Shown piece by piece: positions 54,482-63,633 of a DNA stretch of 64,000 nt (the stretch's first letter is position 1; each line of letters begins with the position of its first letter). Source of the DNA: PUPG01 sp031323845 (lineage in GTDB: Bacteria; Bacteroidota; Bacteroidia; Bacteroidales; UBA7960); the NCBI GenBank assembly GCA_031323845.1, contig JAVIYP010000002.1, positions 1-64,000 on the forward strand, given 5' to 3'. Below the pieces are notes generated by a model that had not been told where the DNA came from, searched no databases, and worked only from the letters and a program-made list of their open reading frames with translations. The translations under genes were made by a program, and so were the position numbers.

Positions 54482-55387
54482 TTACCACAAAAAAAACAGG
54501 GTAACTCCGCAGATACTGATGATTGCGCCCAACATCTCCCAGCTGCTGACTTTATGTTTGTAGAGAAAGTAAGTGGCCGGCAGAATGAGGATGGGTGAGA
54601 TCGACATGAGGGTTGAGGCAATTCCGGCCGCTGTATGTTTGACTGCGATCAGCGACAGGGAAACACCGGCAAAAGGGCCAAGCACGGCTCCGATCAGAAT
54701 TATTTTCAGGGCTTTGGTGTTTTTTAGCGCCTTGTTTACGGCAAGCCACTTTCTGAAGAAATGCACGACGATGGTAAACCCCACAATGCCAGCCATTACC
54801 CTGATCTGGTTTGCTGAAATGGCATCATAATCTCCCATGCCGTATTTGCTCAGTACCAGGCCTGTTCCCTGGCCTATGGTTCCCATCAGGGCATAAAAAA
54901 GACCCAGGGGCGAAACGGACTCCAAAACATTTTCCTGCTGCGATTTTTTTTGTCTTTTCTGCACGATGACCATAGCTATTCCTGCAATGGTCAGCAACAT
55001 GGCAAATAAATGGATCAGCGCCAGACGCTCTCCCAGCATCAGCCAGCCGGCAAAAGCCGCTACAGGAGGAACCAGTGTCATGACCAGAAGCGTCAATCTG
55101 GATCCTATTACGGTGAATGCCTTAAAAAGAAATAAATCACCCACGACAAAGCCGATAAGCCCTGAAAGTGCCAGCCATTGCCAGTTAAAGACAGTGGCGT
55201 CCATAGGGAGAAACATACCGCGTCTGAACCAGGAAAACAGGCTTATCAACACAAGCGCCATCACCAGCCTGATGATGTTTACGGGTACACTGCCCACTTT
55301 TCTGCTGGCGGCCTCAAAAGCAATGGCCGTGGCTGTCCAGCAGACGGCTGTAAGCAAAGCGGCCAGTTCGCCAATACGTGCTTCCAT
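54482..55387 (-). CDS. EamA-family drug/metabolite transporter
   Basis: The protein has 301 residues with ten membrane segments in two EamA halves (about 1-145 and 160-300). The family exports or imports small metabolites; the substrate is unknown. It has its own -7 box (55409-55417) facing the divergent lipoprotein gene. Confidence 0.9.
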   Translation of the reverse strand: MEARIGELAALLTAVCWTATAIAFEAASRKVGSVPVNIIRLVMALVLISLFSWFRRGMFLPMDATVFNWQWLALSGLIGFVVGDLFLFKAFTVIGSRLTLLVMTLVPPVAAFAGWLMLGERLALIHLFAMLLTIAGIAMVIVQKRQKKSQQENVLESVSPLGLFYALMGTIGQGTGLVLSKYGMGDYDAISANQIRVMAGIVGFTIVVHFFRKWLAVNKALKNTKALKIILIGAVLGPFAGVSLSLIAVKHTAAGIASTLMSISPILILPATYFLYKHKVSSWEMLGAIISICGVTLFFLW

Positions 55388-55408
55388 ACAACAATAGAAT
55401 GATAAGCG

Positions 55409-55417
55409 GCAAAGTTA
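55409..55417 (-). promoter_or_regulatory. -7 promoter box for the EamA transporter gene
   Basis: The reverse strand reads TAACTTTGC, an exact match, 21 bp upstream of the ATG at 55387. Confidence 0.55.
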
Positions 55418-55480
55418 CAAGAAAATAAAGTGGAGCATGTGAGTGATATTAAATCTTAATACAGTAAGAAAAAAAAATCG

Positions 55481-55489
55481 TAATTTCGC
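55481..55489 (+). promoter_or_regulatory. -7 promoter box for the lipoprotein gene
   Basis: TAATTTCGC is the common TTCG variant of the -7 element and lies 29 bp before the ATG at 55519, divergent from the EamA promoter. Confidence 0.45.
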
Positions 55490-55518
55490 AACTCAAATAC
55501 CATTAAACACAAAACCAA

Positions 55519-56004
55519 ATGAAAAGCTATTATTTATTTTTGATTGCAGGCCTTTTGCTTGCTGCATGCAGTGGCCAGGTAAAGGAGCAGCATGATGGTG
55601 AAATCCGCACCTACACCATAGAGGAGCTTGCCGGTGATGCCTTGAATTTTGACGGTCATACCGTGCGTTTTGAGGGCGTGATCAGCCATATTTGCAAGCA
55701 TAGCGGTGACAAAATGCGTATGCTTCAACCCGATAACGATGCGTTCAGCATGCAGGTTATGCTGGGTGACCTTATGAACAATTTCAGCGTAGAAGACGAA
55801 GGACGCGAAGTTGTCGTATCGGGAATCTTAAGAACCGTTGTCTTGAATATGGACGAACTGGAAGACCATGATCATGACGGACACGAACATGAAGAAGGGC
55901 ATGACTGTGATTCCACAACGGAAGCAGTAAGGAGAATGGCAGAAAAGGGCATAGATCCTGATATCCGGCCTTACGTTGAGCTGCTTGCCTTTGAGAAAAA
56001 GTAA
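55519..56004 (+). CDS. Lipoprotein with an OB-like domain and a His-rich metal-binding segment
   Basis: The protein has 161 residues. The lipobox LLAAC places the lipidated cysteine near residue 17. The middle part (about 30-115) resembles an OB-fold domain (HTVRFEGVISHICK, VVVSGILRTVV), and a His/Asp-rich segment DHDHDGHEHEEGHDCD at about residues 117-134 could bind zinc or copper. Located in the periplasm or at a membrane surface. It is followed by a terminator and then a PepSY-like membrane protein gene. Confidence 0.72.
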   Translation: MKSYYLFLIAGLLLAACSGQVKEQHDGEIRTYTIEELAGDALNFDGHTVRFEGVISHICKHSGDKMRMLQPDNDAFSMQVMLGDLMNNFSVEDEGREVVVSGILRTVVLNMDELEDHDHDGHEHEEGHDCDSTTEAVRRMAEKGIDPDIRPYVELLAFEKK

Positions 56005-56020
56005 CACAAGACTTTGAAAA

Positions 56021-56051
56021 CTGCCGGAGGCTTTCTTCCGGCAGTTTTTTT
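56021..56051 (+). terminator. Rho-independent terminator after the lipoprotein gene
   Basis: CTGCCGGA (56021-56028) pairs with TCCGGCAG (56037-56044), loop of 8, followed by seven T. Confidence 0.9.
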
Positions 56052-56073
56052 ATGCAGAGCATTGTGCGTCAAA

Positions 56074-56634
56074 ATGAAAATCCGAAAAATAAACAGGGCC
56101 ATCCACCGCGATCTGGGGTATTTCTTTTTTGGGATGTGCATTATTTATGGGTTATCGGGTATTGCCCTGAACCACAGGCACCACTGGAACCCGAATTACA
56201 TCATAACACAAAAGAGTTATGTCCTGGAACTGCCGGCGCCGGATCTTTCTGACAACCGTGACCAGGCCATCCACTTTCTTCGACAAATAGACCGTCAGGA
56301 TGAATTCCGCACGGTGCTCAGAAGTGGCGATAATTTGCGCATTTTTGTGAGAAACGGCAGTGTGACGGTGAATGTATATTCGGGCAGGGCTGAGCTAGAG
56401 ACCATAAGACCGAGGCCGGTGTTCAGACAGGTTAATTTCTTGCACTACAATAACCCCCGCAGGCTCTGGACATGGTTTGCTGATGCTTATGCCGCAGCGC
56501 TGATCATTATGGCCTTTACGGGATTGTTTATTCTGAAAGGCAAGAATGGAATAACCCGCCGTGGTGCATGGCTGACGGGCGCAGGCATTATCATTCCCCT
56601 GGTGTTACTGTTTTATTATCTTAACGGATCCTGA
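56074..56634 (+). CDS. PepSY-associated membrane protein
   Basis: 186 residues from the ATG at 56074. An N-terminal membrane segment (about 10-32, LGYFFFGMCIIYGLSGIALNH) and a C-terminal pair (about 125-182) flank a soluble domain, as in PepSY-associated TM proteins, which often act in iron or heme handling or as reductases. The start lies just 22 bases after the T run of the preceding terminator, so transcription must read through it or begin locally. Confidence 0.75.
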   Translation: MKIRKINRAIHRDLGYFFFGMCIIYGLSGIALNHRHHWNPNYIITQKSYVLELPAPDLSDNRDQAIHFLRQIDRQDEFRTVLRSGDNLRIFVRNGSVTVNVYSGRAELETIRPRPVFRQVNFLHYNNPRRLWTWFADAYAAALIIMAFTGLFILKGKNGITRRGAWLTGAGIIIPLVLLFYYLNGS

Positions 56635-56642
56635 TTCCCCGC

Positions 56643-57254
56643 TCATTGTTCCAGGCCACTTAATGCTGCAATTTCGTTCAATGTGCTGAAGATCTCTCTT
56701 GCCATGCTACGCGGAAGAGCCGATAAGCCCAGATAGTCCTTACGCACTTTGTTTAACAGATGCATGCCGGGCTTTTCACCGGTCATCGCAGCATAAATTA
56801 AGGTGGAAACTGCCGTGCGCATCGGATTGGCTTTCATGCGGCGGGTGTTTTTGGAATGCCTGGAAGGATGTATGTGGATATAATATTCCTCTGTATCATC
56901 GCCCTGGCGCAATGTCCATTCTGAATCATCAGAAATGCTAACCTGCCAGTAAAGATGAGTGGACCTTTCTATCCACTGCAGGTAAGCGTCTTTTTCATAA
57001 ACATCGAAGTTCTTTAACTGCTGAGTAATATCTGCGGCAATATCCCGGGTTGAAAGACTTCCTGTGTAGATATCAAACTGCGACTCGCCCAGCATTTTCA
57101 GCTTGGCCACAAATAAGGGAAACAGTTCAACGGGTTTGTTAGCCCACCGCCTTATCTGATCAATGAGAAACCATTGGTGATGCTTCCATCCGTTGAGCAT
57201 CACCGGGGCCTCGGTGCAGCTTTTGCTTTTCAATATGTTCGACGGTGCATTCAT
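56643..57254 (-). CDS. Unrecognised 203-residue soluble protein
   Basis: The protein has 203 residues with no signal peptide or membrane segment. The N-terminal half is rich in aromatic residues (HHQWFLIDQIRRWANK, WIERSTHLYWQVSISDD), and HIHPSRHSKNTRRM lies near the middle. I recognise no family or catalytic motif. It is convergent with the PepSY-like gene and divergent from transketolase. A conserved Bacteroidota protein seems likely from its clean codon structure, but that is inference. Confidence 0.6.
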   Translation of the reverse strand: MNAPSNILKSKSCTEAPVMLNGWKHHQWFLIDQIRRWANKPVELFPLFVAKLKMLGESQFDIYTGSLSTRDIAADITQQLKNFDVYEKDAYLQWIERSTHLYWQVSISDDSEWTLRQGDDTEEYYIHIHPSRHSKNTRRMKANPMRTAVSTLIYAAMTGEKPGMHLLNKVRKDYLGLSALPRSMAREIFSTLNEIAALSGLEQ

Positions 57255-57290
57255 AAGCTTTTATCATTACAAAGATAAAGCATTATGCTA

Positions 57291-57328
57291 AAAAGCCATG
57301 ATTAATGTTAATGAAATGGCTTTTTTTT
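57291..57328. terminator. Terminator-like hairpin upstream of transketolase
   Basis: AAAAGCCAT (57291-57299) pairs perfectly with ATGGCTTTT (57316-57324), loop of 16, and eight T follow on the + strand; a run of five T also follows on the other strand. It lies between two divergent genes, where a terminator is not expected. Confidence 0.65.
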
Positions 57329-57405
57329 CGGACATTTGCAATCAGGTTTCCTGATACCGGAACTGAATTGCAAAACACTGATTGAATTCATAAATCCTCA
57401 TTTTT

Positions 57406-58251
57406 ATGTCTGAACTAAATGAATTAAAAAGAATAGCCACACAGGTACGCCGCGATATTTTGCGCATGGTGTACGGGGCACAATCAGGCCACCCGGGTGG
57501 TCCGCTGGGTTGTGCTGATTTGCTGACGGCTTTGTTTTTTCATGAACTTAAACATAAGTCTTCTGATTTTTCTATGGATGGGAACGGAGAAGACTTATTC
57601 TTTCTTTCCAATGGTCATTTGTCGGCCGGATGGTACAGTGTCCTGGCCCGCAGCGGCTATTTTAAGGTTTCTGAACTGGCTACTTTCAGGCGTATTGACT
57701 CACGCTTGCAGGGCCATCCGGCAACCCATGAGGGCTTGCCCGGGGTTCGCGTTGCCAGCGGCTCGCTGGGGCAGGGGTTGAGTGTTGCCTGTGGTGCAGC
57801 GCTCAGTAAAAAGCTTAACAACGATCCACGGCTGGTCTATTGCCTGATGGGCGACGGCGAGCAGCAGGAAGGCCAGATATGGGAAGCAGCCATGTTTGCT
57901 GCCGGAAGAAAGATCGACAACCTTATCGGCATCGTCGATTATAATGGTCAGCAAATTGACGGACCGGTTGATGAAATCATGCCCCTGGGCGATCTTAAAG
58001 CAAAATGGGAGGCTTTTGGATGGAAGGTGCTGGAAATGAATGGAAACATCATGGAAGAAGTGTTGGAGACACTGAAAAAAGCACAGTCATTGTGTGGAAA
58101 GCAAGTACCGGTAATGATCCTCATGCGTACCGAAATGGGTTTTGGTGTGGACTTTATGATGGGAACTCACGAATGGCACGGCAAACCACCAAATGACGAG
58201 CAGTTTGAACGCGCCATGTCAAATTTTGAGGAAACCCTGGGCGACTATTAA
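57406..58251 (+). CDS. Transketolase N-terminal subunit
   Basis: The protein has 281 residues. The thiamine-diphosphate motif GDGEQQEGQIWEA lies near residue 145, with GHPGGPLGCADLL near 30 and HLSAGWYSVLA near 70. It is the N-terminal half of a split transketolase, whose other half is encoded 152 bp downstream. Together they move two-carbon units in the pentose phosphate pathway. Confidence 0.94.
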   Translation: MSELNELKRIATQVRRDILRMVYGAQSGHPGGPLGCADLLTALFFHELKHKSSDFSMDGNGEDLFFLSNGHLSAGWYSVLARSGYFKVSELATFRRIDSRLQGHPATHEGLPGVRVASGSLGQGLSVACGAALSKKLNNDPRLVYCLMGDGEQQEGQIWEAAMFAAGRKIDNLIGIVDYNGQQIDGPVDEIMPLGDLKAKWEAFGWKVLEMNGNIMEEVLETLKKAQSLCGKQVPVMILMRTEMGFGVDFMMGTHEWHGKPPNDEQFERAMSNFEETLGDY

Positions 58252-58403
58252 AGCGGCGGCCAATCCGTTTACCCTGCCTTAATGGTTTGCGGAAAAAGGC
58301 ACGGACCAGGTCTTCAATGCTGCACCTGACCACTAGCATGCCTGCTTTTAAGTAAAAACGACGTTTGGAAACATCGCAATATGTTAAAAATAAGGAACAG
58401 AAA

Positions 58404-59357
58404 ATGAAAGAATACAGTTTTTTGGAAAAAAAAGATACACGCAGTGGATTTGGCGCCGGTTTGCTGGCCCTCGGAGAAATGAACCCGGATGTGGTCGCCT
58501 TGTGCGCCGACCTGACCGGTTCGATGGTAATGAACCATTTCAAACAGAAGTTTCCCGAACGTTTTTTCCAGGTTGGTATTGCGGAGGCCAATATGATGGG
58601 CATTGCCGCCGGATTAACCATTGGGGGCAAAATCCCCTTTACAGGCACCTTTGCCAACTTCAGCACCGGAAGGGTATATGACCAGATCAGGCAATCCATT
58701 GCCTATTCGCATAAAAATGTCAAGATATGCGCTTCTCACGCAGGTATTACCCTGGGCGAAGATGGTGCAACGCACCAGATGCTCGAAGATATTGGAATGA
58801 TGCGCATGCTGCCGAATATGTGTGTTGTCGTTCCCTGTGATCATAACCAGACCCGTGCGGCAACCCTTGCCGTTGCCCGGCACGAAGGCCCCGTTTATCT
58901 GCGCTTTGGCCGTCCCAAGGTGCCAAACTTCACCCCGGCTGATGCTGACTTTGAGATCGGTAAAAATATCGTGCTTAATGAGGGTGGAGATGTCAGTATC
59001 TTTGCCTGCGGACATATGGTCTGGGAGGCGCTCGAAGCAGGTAAAGAACTATATGCCAGGGGAATATTTGCGGATATTATAAATGTTCATACGATTAAAC
59101 CTTTGGACGAAACCGGCGTCATACAATCGGTAGCAAAAACCGGTTGTGCAGTTACGGCCGAAGAACACCAGGTGAATGGTGGCCTGGGAGATGTAATTGC
59201 ACAGTTTCTGGCAAAAAAGCATCCGGCACCGGTTGAAATGGTTGCCGTAAATGACAGGTTTGGCGAAAGCGGTAAACCGCATGATCTTATGAAAAAATAC
59301 GGCCTTACTTCAACCGATATTGTTCATGCTGCATTAAGAGCAATCAAACGAAAGTAG
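58404..59357 (+). CDS. Transketolase C-terminal subunit
   Basis: 317 residues from the ATG at 58404. It has the pyrimidine-binding domain (FFQVGIAEANMMGIAAGL near residue 54) and the C-terminal transketolase domain (AEEHQVNGGLGDVIA near 250). It pairs with the upstream N-terminal half. The 152 bp gap between the halves is long for a split enzyme and holds no ORF. It ends 16 bp before the sigma factor gene. Confidence 0.94.
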   Translation: MKEYSFLEKKDTRSGFGAGLLALGEMNPDVVALCADLTGSMVMNHFKQKFPERFFQVGIAEANMMGIAAGLTIGGKIPFTGTFANFSTGRVYDQIRQSIAYSHKNVKICASHAGITLGEDGATHQMLEDIGMMRMLPNMCVVVPCDHNQTRAATLAVARHEGPVYLRFGRPKVPNFTPADADFEIGKNIVLNEGGDVSIFACGHMVWEALEAGKELYARGIFADIINVHTIKPLDETGVIQSVAKTGCAVTAEEHQVNGGLGDVIAQFLAKKHPAPVEMVAVNDRFGESGKPHDLMKKYGLTSTDIVHAALRAIKRK

Positions 59358-59373
59358 GCGAATCTCAACAGGC

Positions 59374-59919
59374 ATGCAACACTATTCGGATGATGAATTA
59401 TTGAAGCTTTTTTTTGATGGCGATAATCCGAACTATGCCTTCAACCTCATCGTCAGGAAGCACCAGGAAGCCGTTTACTGGCACGTCAGGCGACTGGTGA
59501 TCAGTCACGAAGATGCCAATGATATCGTTCAGGAGGTGTTTTTAAAGGCCTGGAAAGCCCTGCCCGCCTTCAGGGGAGATGCTGCCTTGTTTACCTGGCT
59601 TTATCGCATTGCCACCAACGAAAGTCTCTCTTTCCTGAAAAAGAAAAAAAGACGGGCATTGATCTCCTTGCGCGATGCTGACAAGCAACTTGAAGAAACC
59701 CTGGAAGCAGATGTCTATTACCAAGGCTCGGATATCCAGAAAAAAATCCAGAAAGCCATCCTGAAACTTCCTGAAAAACAAAGGGCAGTCTTTAACCTGA
59801 GGTATTATGACGAAATGAAGTACGAAGATATGGCCGAAGTTCTCAGCACTACGGTGGGTGCGCTGAAAGCTTCATACCACCATGCCGTAAAGAAAATTGA
59901 GAAATACATCATGGCCTGA
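59374..59919 (+). CDS. ECF-type RNA polymerase sigma factor
   Basis: The protein has 181 residues. Region 2 carries DANDIVQEVFLKAWKALPAF and region 4 carries LPEKQRAVFNLRYYDEMKYEDMA. It directs RNA polymerase to a small regulon, probably its own operon. A membrane anti-sigma-like protein and a Spy-like protein follow directly, a common Bacteroidota stress-response arrangement. Confidence 0.94.
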   Translation: MQHYSDDELLKLFFDGDNPNYAFNLIVRKHQEAVYWHVRRLVISHEDANDIVQEVFLKAWKALPAFRGDAALFTWLYRIATNESLSFLKKKKRRALISLRDADKQLEETLEADVYYQGSDIQKKIQKAILKLPEKQRAVFNLRYYDEMKYEDMAEVLSTTVGALKASYHHAVKKIEKYIMA

Positions 59920-59968
59920 TTAAACCAACCGGTAAAGCAACCATCTAAACTATAAGCACAGTAAAACA

Positions 59969-60493
59969 ATGGGTGATAAAGAAAAATACAGTGAAACAGC
60001 CAGGGAGCTCAAGCAAATGAACAGCAGGCTCGGCGACCACCAGGATGATTCCGGGTTTCGCGTGCCGGCTTCTTATTTCGATGAGCTGCCTCAAACCATC
60101 GGAGAAAGGATCCGGCAACAGCAGGAAATACCCGCCAGCAGCTTCCCGTGGCTATCTTACAAAAGACTCATACCCCTGGTGGCCGGAGTGCTGCTGCTTG
60201 GAGCGCTTATGTTTAGCCTGCTTTTGACAGACAGTACTGAACGCTATGATGACTTTTATGCCATGGAGCAACACATCGAGCAGGAGCTGTTTGCCCTGTA
60301 TCCCGGCTATGAGCGCGAATTCTATTATGAGGTAATCATGGATTCTGACATCACCAGTGACGATATTCTTTTTGAATTAGAATTTGGTATCTTTGATTAT
60401 TCAGAGGATTATGAAGACCTTCTGGAGCTTATGTTTGAGAATGCCGGTTATTATGGTATTGACAGCCGGTATCTTCTTTCTTATTTAGATTAG
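59969..60493 (+). CDS. Membrane protein, probable anti-sigma factor
   Basis: The protein has 174 residues with one membrane segment (about 69-89, IPLVAGVLLLGALMFSLLL-like), a cytoplasmic N-terminus that could bind the sigma factor, and an acidic periplasmic C-terminus (about 95-174). It lacks the zinc anti-sigma HxxxCxxC motif. Assignment rests on position 49 bp after the ECF sigma gene and on topology. Confidence 0.7.
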   Translation: MGDKEKYSETARELKQMNSRLGDHQDDSGFRVPASYFDELPQTIGERIRQQQEIPASSFPWLSYKRLIPLVAGVLLLGALMFSLLLTDSTERYDDFYAMEQHIEQELFALYPGYEREFYYEVIMDSDITSDDILFELEFGIFDYSEDYEDLLELMFENAGYYGIDSRYLLSYLD

Positions 60494-60518
60494 TGAATGA
60501 ATTTTGAATGAAATCAAT

Positions 60519-61004
60519 ATGAAACGTATACTGATTTTTGCCCTGATCATTTTTCCAGCTGCGCTTCTTTTTTCGCAGCCAGGCCAAAGGCAGGCCATGA
60601 CTCCCGGCGATAGCAGGAGAGAGGCCATTGAGGCCCGGAAAATATCATACCTCACAAAAATGCTGGAGCTAACGCCCGCTGAAGCCAAAGCATTCTGGCC
60701 TATATACAACGAATATAACCGCAAGGTCGAAGAACTGGCAACCATCAGCCGTACCCGTCGCGAAAACATTGAGGAAATTGCAGCCTTAAGCGAAGAAGAA
60801 GCCCGGCGCCTGGTGGAACAAGACCTGGAGCATTTTGAAACTGCAGCTGCACTACGCAGGGAGTATACAGAAAGAATGCTGGAAGTAATATCGATTAAAA
60901 AGGTAGCCATCCTTTTCGAGGCAGAGCGAAGCTTCAACCGCATGCTTTTCAGGGAAGCGCAGAGGCGCCACCGTCCTGACGGCAGGGGCTTCCGGGGAGA
61001 GTAA
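60519..61004 (+). CDS. Spy-like periplasmic sensor protein of the ECF operon
   Basis: 161 residues from the ATG at 60519; a TTG start at 60504 is possible. A signal peptide (about 1-20) is followed by an alpha-helical domain with LTKMLELTPAEAKAFWPIYNEY, the pattern of LTxxQ/Spy proteins that follow ECF sigma genes in Bacteroidota. It probably senses or counters envelope stress. It is convergent with batE, ending 1 base before that gene's stop. Confidence 0.8.
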   Translation: MKRILIFALIIFPAALLFSQPGQRQAMTPGDSRREAIEARKISYLTKMLELTPAEAKAFWPIYNEYNRKVEELATISRTRRENIEEIAALSEEEARRLVEQDLEHFETAAALRREYTERMLEVISIKKVAILFEAERSFNRMLFREAQRRHRPDGRGFRGE

Positions 61005-61005
61005 C

Positions 61006-61770
61006 TCAGATGACCTCCAAAGCAGTTTTCCTGATCCAGCCGGTATTGCCGTTGGGCAGTTTTACCTCGAACCAGTCCTGAAGCTCCGTGGTGATCAGCA
61101 CGGTGGTCCCTTCATGAAGAGCAAACAAATCAACACCCCGCTCACTTGGTGCGCTTTTGGCCGTTATTCGCGGAGCCATGATAACAGCCTCCTGCCTGAC
61201 ATGGTTCAGGTAGTATTGCCGGTTGACCGAATATAATGCGGCCAGCGAAGCGAACAGCAGGACCATTCCCACAGTGAAAAACAACTTCTTCAGGAAGGTC
61301 TTTCCGGCCACGAAAAACAGACCGGTGCAGATCGCCAGGGCAATAACCAGGACTACCAGTGTTTTTGCCCATCCATCCACACTTTGCAACCGGATAAACT
61401 GGTCACGCCACTCAAGAAAAAACAATTGAGGCAAGTGCTCAAAGTTGTCAATGATTTCAGCCCTGGCCAGTCTCAGGTTATGCTGTATGGCTGCATCATT
61501 CGGACTAAGACGACGTGCCCTTTCATAGTTGAGAATGGCTTTTCCGTGCTGTCCTGTCTGGTAATAGGCATTCCCCAGGTTATAATACAGTGCTGCCGAC
61601 TCCCACTGCATCCCGCGAATTGACTCATAGAGCTCAATTGCCTCATAATACGTTTCATTCATGTAAGCCTGGTTGGCTTTCTCCATTAGTATGCCCGGGT
61701 TGTCGCCATATGCCGCAAAGGCCATGAAAACAGCCAACAGCCCGCTTATATGTGTGGTCGTTAATCTCAT
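61006..61770 (-). CDS. batE: BatE-like TPR protein with an SH3 domain
   Basis: The protein has 254 residues. A signal peptide (about 1-20), TPR units (about 25-110), two membrane segments (about 135-185) and a C-terminal SH3-like domain (LHEGTTVLITTELQDWFEV) match BatE of the Bacteroidota aerotolerance operon. Its start overlaps the batD stop by 4 bp, indicating coupling. Confidence 0.84.
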   Translation of the reverse strand: MRLTTTHISGLLAVFMAFAAYGDNPGILMEKANQAYMNETYYEAIELYESIRGMQWESAALYYNLGNAYYQTGQHGKAILNYERARRLSPNDAAIQHNLRLARAEIIDNFEHLPQLFFLEWRDQFIRLQSVDGWAKTLVVLVIALAICTGLFFVAGKTFLKKLFFTVGMVLLFASLAALYSVNRQYYLNHVRQEAVIMAPRITAKSAPSERGVDLFALHEGTTVLITTELQDWFEVKLPNGNTGWIRKTALEVI

Positions 61771-63620
61771 AGCCTGTCTGCTGACTGTTTACGCAATTCC
61801 TTTTCAAGTGTTATGATGGTGTCCATGGCGGTCTGGTAGGTTTCCTGCATCGGGTTTTCAAGGCTGGAAGGCGCGAAACGTGCAAACTCGCATTCTTCAA
61901 GACTCTTCAGGAACTTTTCCGCCAGCGCTGCTGCCACTTTTTTCTCCCTGAATATTGCGGCAACCTGCTCCTTGTTTAATTGTGCGGGAGGGATGTTCAG
62001 CTTGTCGGAAATATACCCCCATAAGGTCCTGAAAATCTCATCATAGAACTCTTTTTGCCTGCCTTCCTGCATAAACCGGTAGGCCTGTTTCAGTCTTTTC
62101 CGTGCCACCTTCCTGGCTTTTTTTGTTCGCAGCATGGCTGTATTCCTGTGTTCCTTCAATCGCTTTCTGTACATCATCAAAAAAATAAGGAGCAGGACAA
62201 ATGGACTTGTTATGAGGATGTAAAAACCGGTGCTTTTAAAAAACAAGGTTTCTGTCACTCTCCAGTTGCCTGTATGTAATTTGATGAAGCGGATATCTTC
62301 GGCGAACATTCTGGAATCGGCACGCAACGACCTGTCACGGGTATAAAGATCTGCCTCGCCGCTGACATTTAGTATGAAAGGTCCGGCGGTTTGCATTACG
62401 TATTGTCCCTTTTTGGGATCAAAATAGCTGAACCGCACCGCTGGTATTTCAGCAGGACCCGCTGACCGGGGTATGACAAGGTAGTCAAAAAGCCGGCTGC
62501 CGCTTATTCCGCTTAAGCTTACTTCAATGTCCTCTTCTATACGCGGATCAAATACTTCCAGGTGCCGTGGAAACTGGATATTGGGTGGTTCCAGCATCCT
62601 TATGTTTCCGGTACCACTGATGCTGATGATAAAATTACTTGCATCGTTAATGTCAAGTTCATCCGGGCGTAGCCAGGCTTGCAGTTCGTAGCTGCCGACC
62701 GCGCCGTTAAATTCCGGTGGCCTGTTTTGTGCTGGCAAAGGCTGCACTTCAACGGTGAGGGCATTGGAGTGTACTCTGTGCTGTACGGTCTGGAAGCTGT
62801 CAAACCGGCTGCCCCCGAAAAACTCGTCAAATATACTGCCACGCCGCTGTGGTTGAGGCCTCCGTACCCGTACACCCATGTCAACCGCCAGGGGATTTAT
62901 CCTGAGCTCTCCGGAATGCTGGGGAAACAAAGCTACACGTCTGATCTCCGCCACACGATAACTGACTCCGTTGACGATCTCGCTGGTAACCTGTGTCTGA
63001 CGGCCGCTGAGGGTTTCAGACCAGAACCCCTGGTAGGAGGGAAGACCATCAATGGTGTAGCTGGTGATGTCAAGCCGCGTGTAAAGCAGATAAGTGACGA
63101 TGATCTGTTCTCCCCGGAAAGGTGTTTTGTTGTCGACTTTGGCTCGTATAAAAATGTCTTCAGGGCCGGGTATTTCCATGTGTTCGGGAGTTTGCGGGGC
63201 AGCCCGGGGATCAGATGAGGGAGGCGGTGATGCCCTGCGTTGCGTAACCCTTATGTGGTGTGGTCCGGCCTTGTAGCTTTCTCCCCCAACCACTACCGTG
63301 GCACCATCAATCACAAACTCACCTTCTTCATGAGCTTCCAGGATATAGGTGTAACTGACAGTATGTGTCGTGGTTACCTGCCTGTTCACGATCTGGGTAG
63401 AGCTGCTGCTCGACTGGCTTGGCCCGGAAACAATGCGGAAATCACCCATGGAGGGGGGGGTGAATTGATCGGGCCTGGCATTTACACTGAAGACCATATG
63501 AAAACGTTCGCCTGCAGCAACTTCAGCAGGCGCCGAAACCGTTAACGATATGTCGTTTGCCGTGGCTTTCGGCCCTGCAAGAACCAGGAAAAGAATCCAT
63601 ATAAGCATGCTATGTTTCAT
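61767..63620 (-). CDS. batD: BatD
   Basis: The protein has 617 residues. A signal peptide (about 1-20) precedes several beta-sandwich domains (SLTVSAPAEVAAGERFHMVF, later NFIISISGTGNI), one membrane segment (about 463-485) and a cytoplasmic helical tail. This is the BatD layout. BatA-E proteins with MoxR are thought to act in envelope stress or aerotolerance. It lies 13 bp after the upstream bat gene. Confidence 0.9.
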   Translation of the reverse strand: MKHSMLIWILFLVLAGPKATANDISLTVSAPAEVAAGERFHMVFSVNARPDQFTPPSMGDFRIVSGPSQSSSSSTQIVNRQVTTTHTVSYTYILEAHEEGEFVIDGATVVVGGESYKAGPHHIRVTQRRASPPPSSDPRAAPQTPEHMEIPGPEDIFIRAKVDNKTPFRGEQIIVTYLLYTRLDITSYTIDGLPSYQGFWSETLSGRQTQVTSEIVNGVSYRVAEIRRVALFPQHSGELRINPLAVDMGVRVRRPQPQRRGSIFDEFFGGSRFDSFQTVQHRVHSNALTVEVQPLPAQNRPPEFNGAVGSYELQAWLRPDELDINDASNFIISISGTGNIRMLEPPNIQFPRHLEVFDPRIEEDIEVSLSGISGSRLFDYLVIPRSAGPAEIPAVRFSYFDPKKGQYVMQTAGPFILNVSGEADLYTRDRSLRADSRMFAEDIRFIKLHTGNWRVTETLFFKSTGFYILITSPFVLLLIFLMMYRKRLKEHRNTAMLRTKKARKVARKRLKQAYRFMQEGRQKEFYDEIFRTLWGYISDKLNIPPAQLNKEQVAAIFREKKVAAALAEKFLKSLEECEFARFAPSSLENPMQETYQTAMDTIITLEKELRKQSADRL

Positions 63621-63633
63621 ACGCTGTTGTTGC

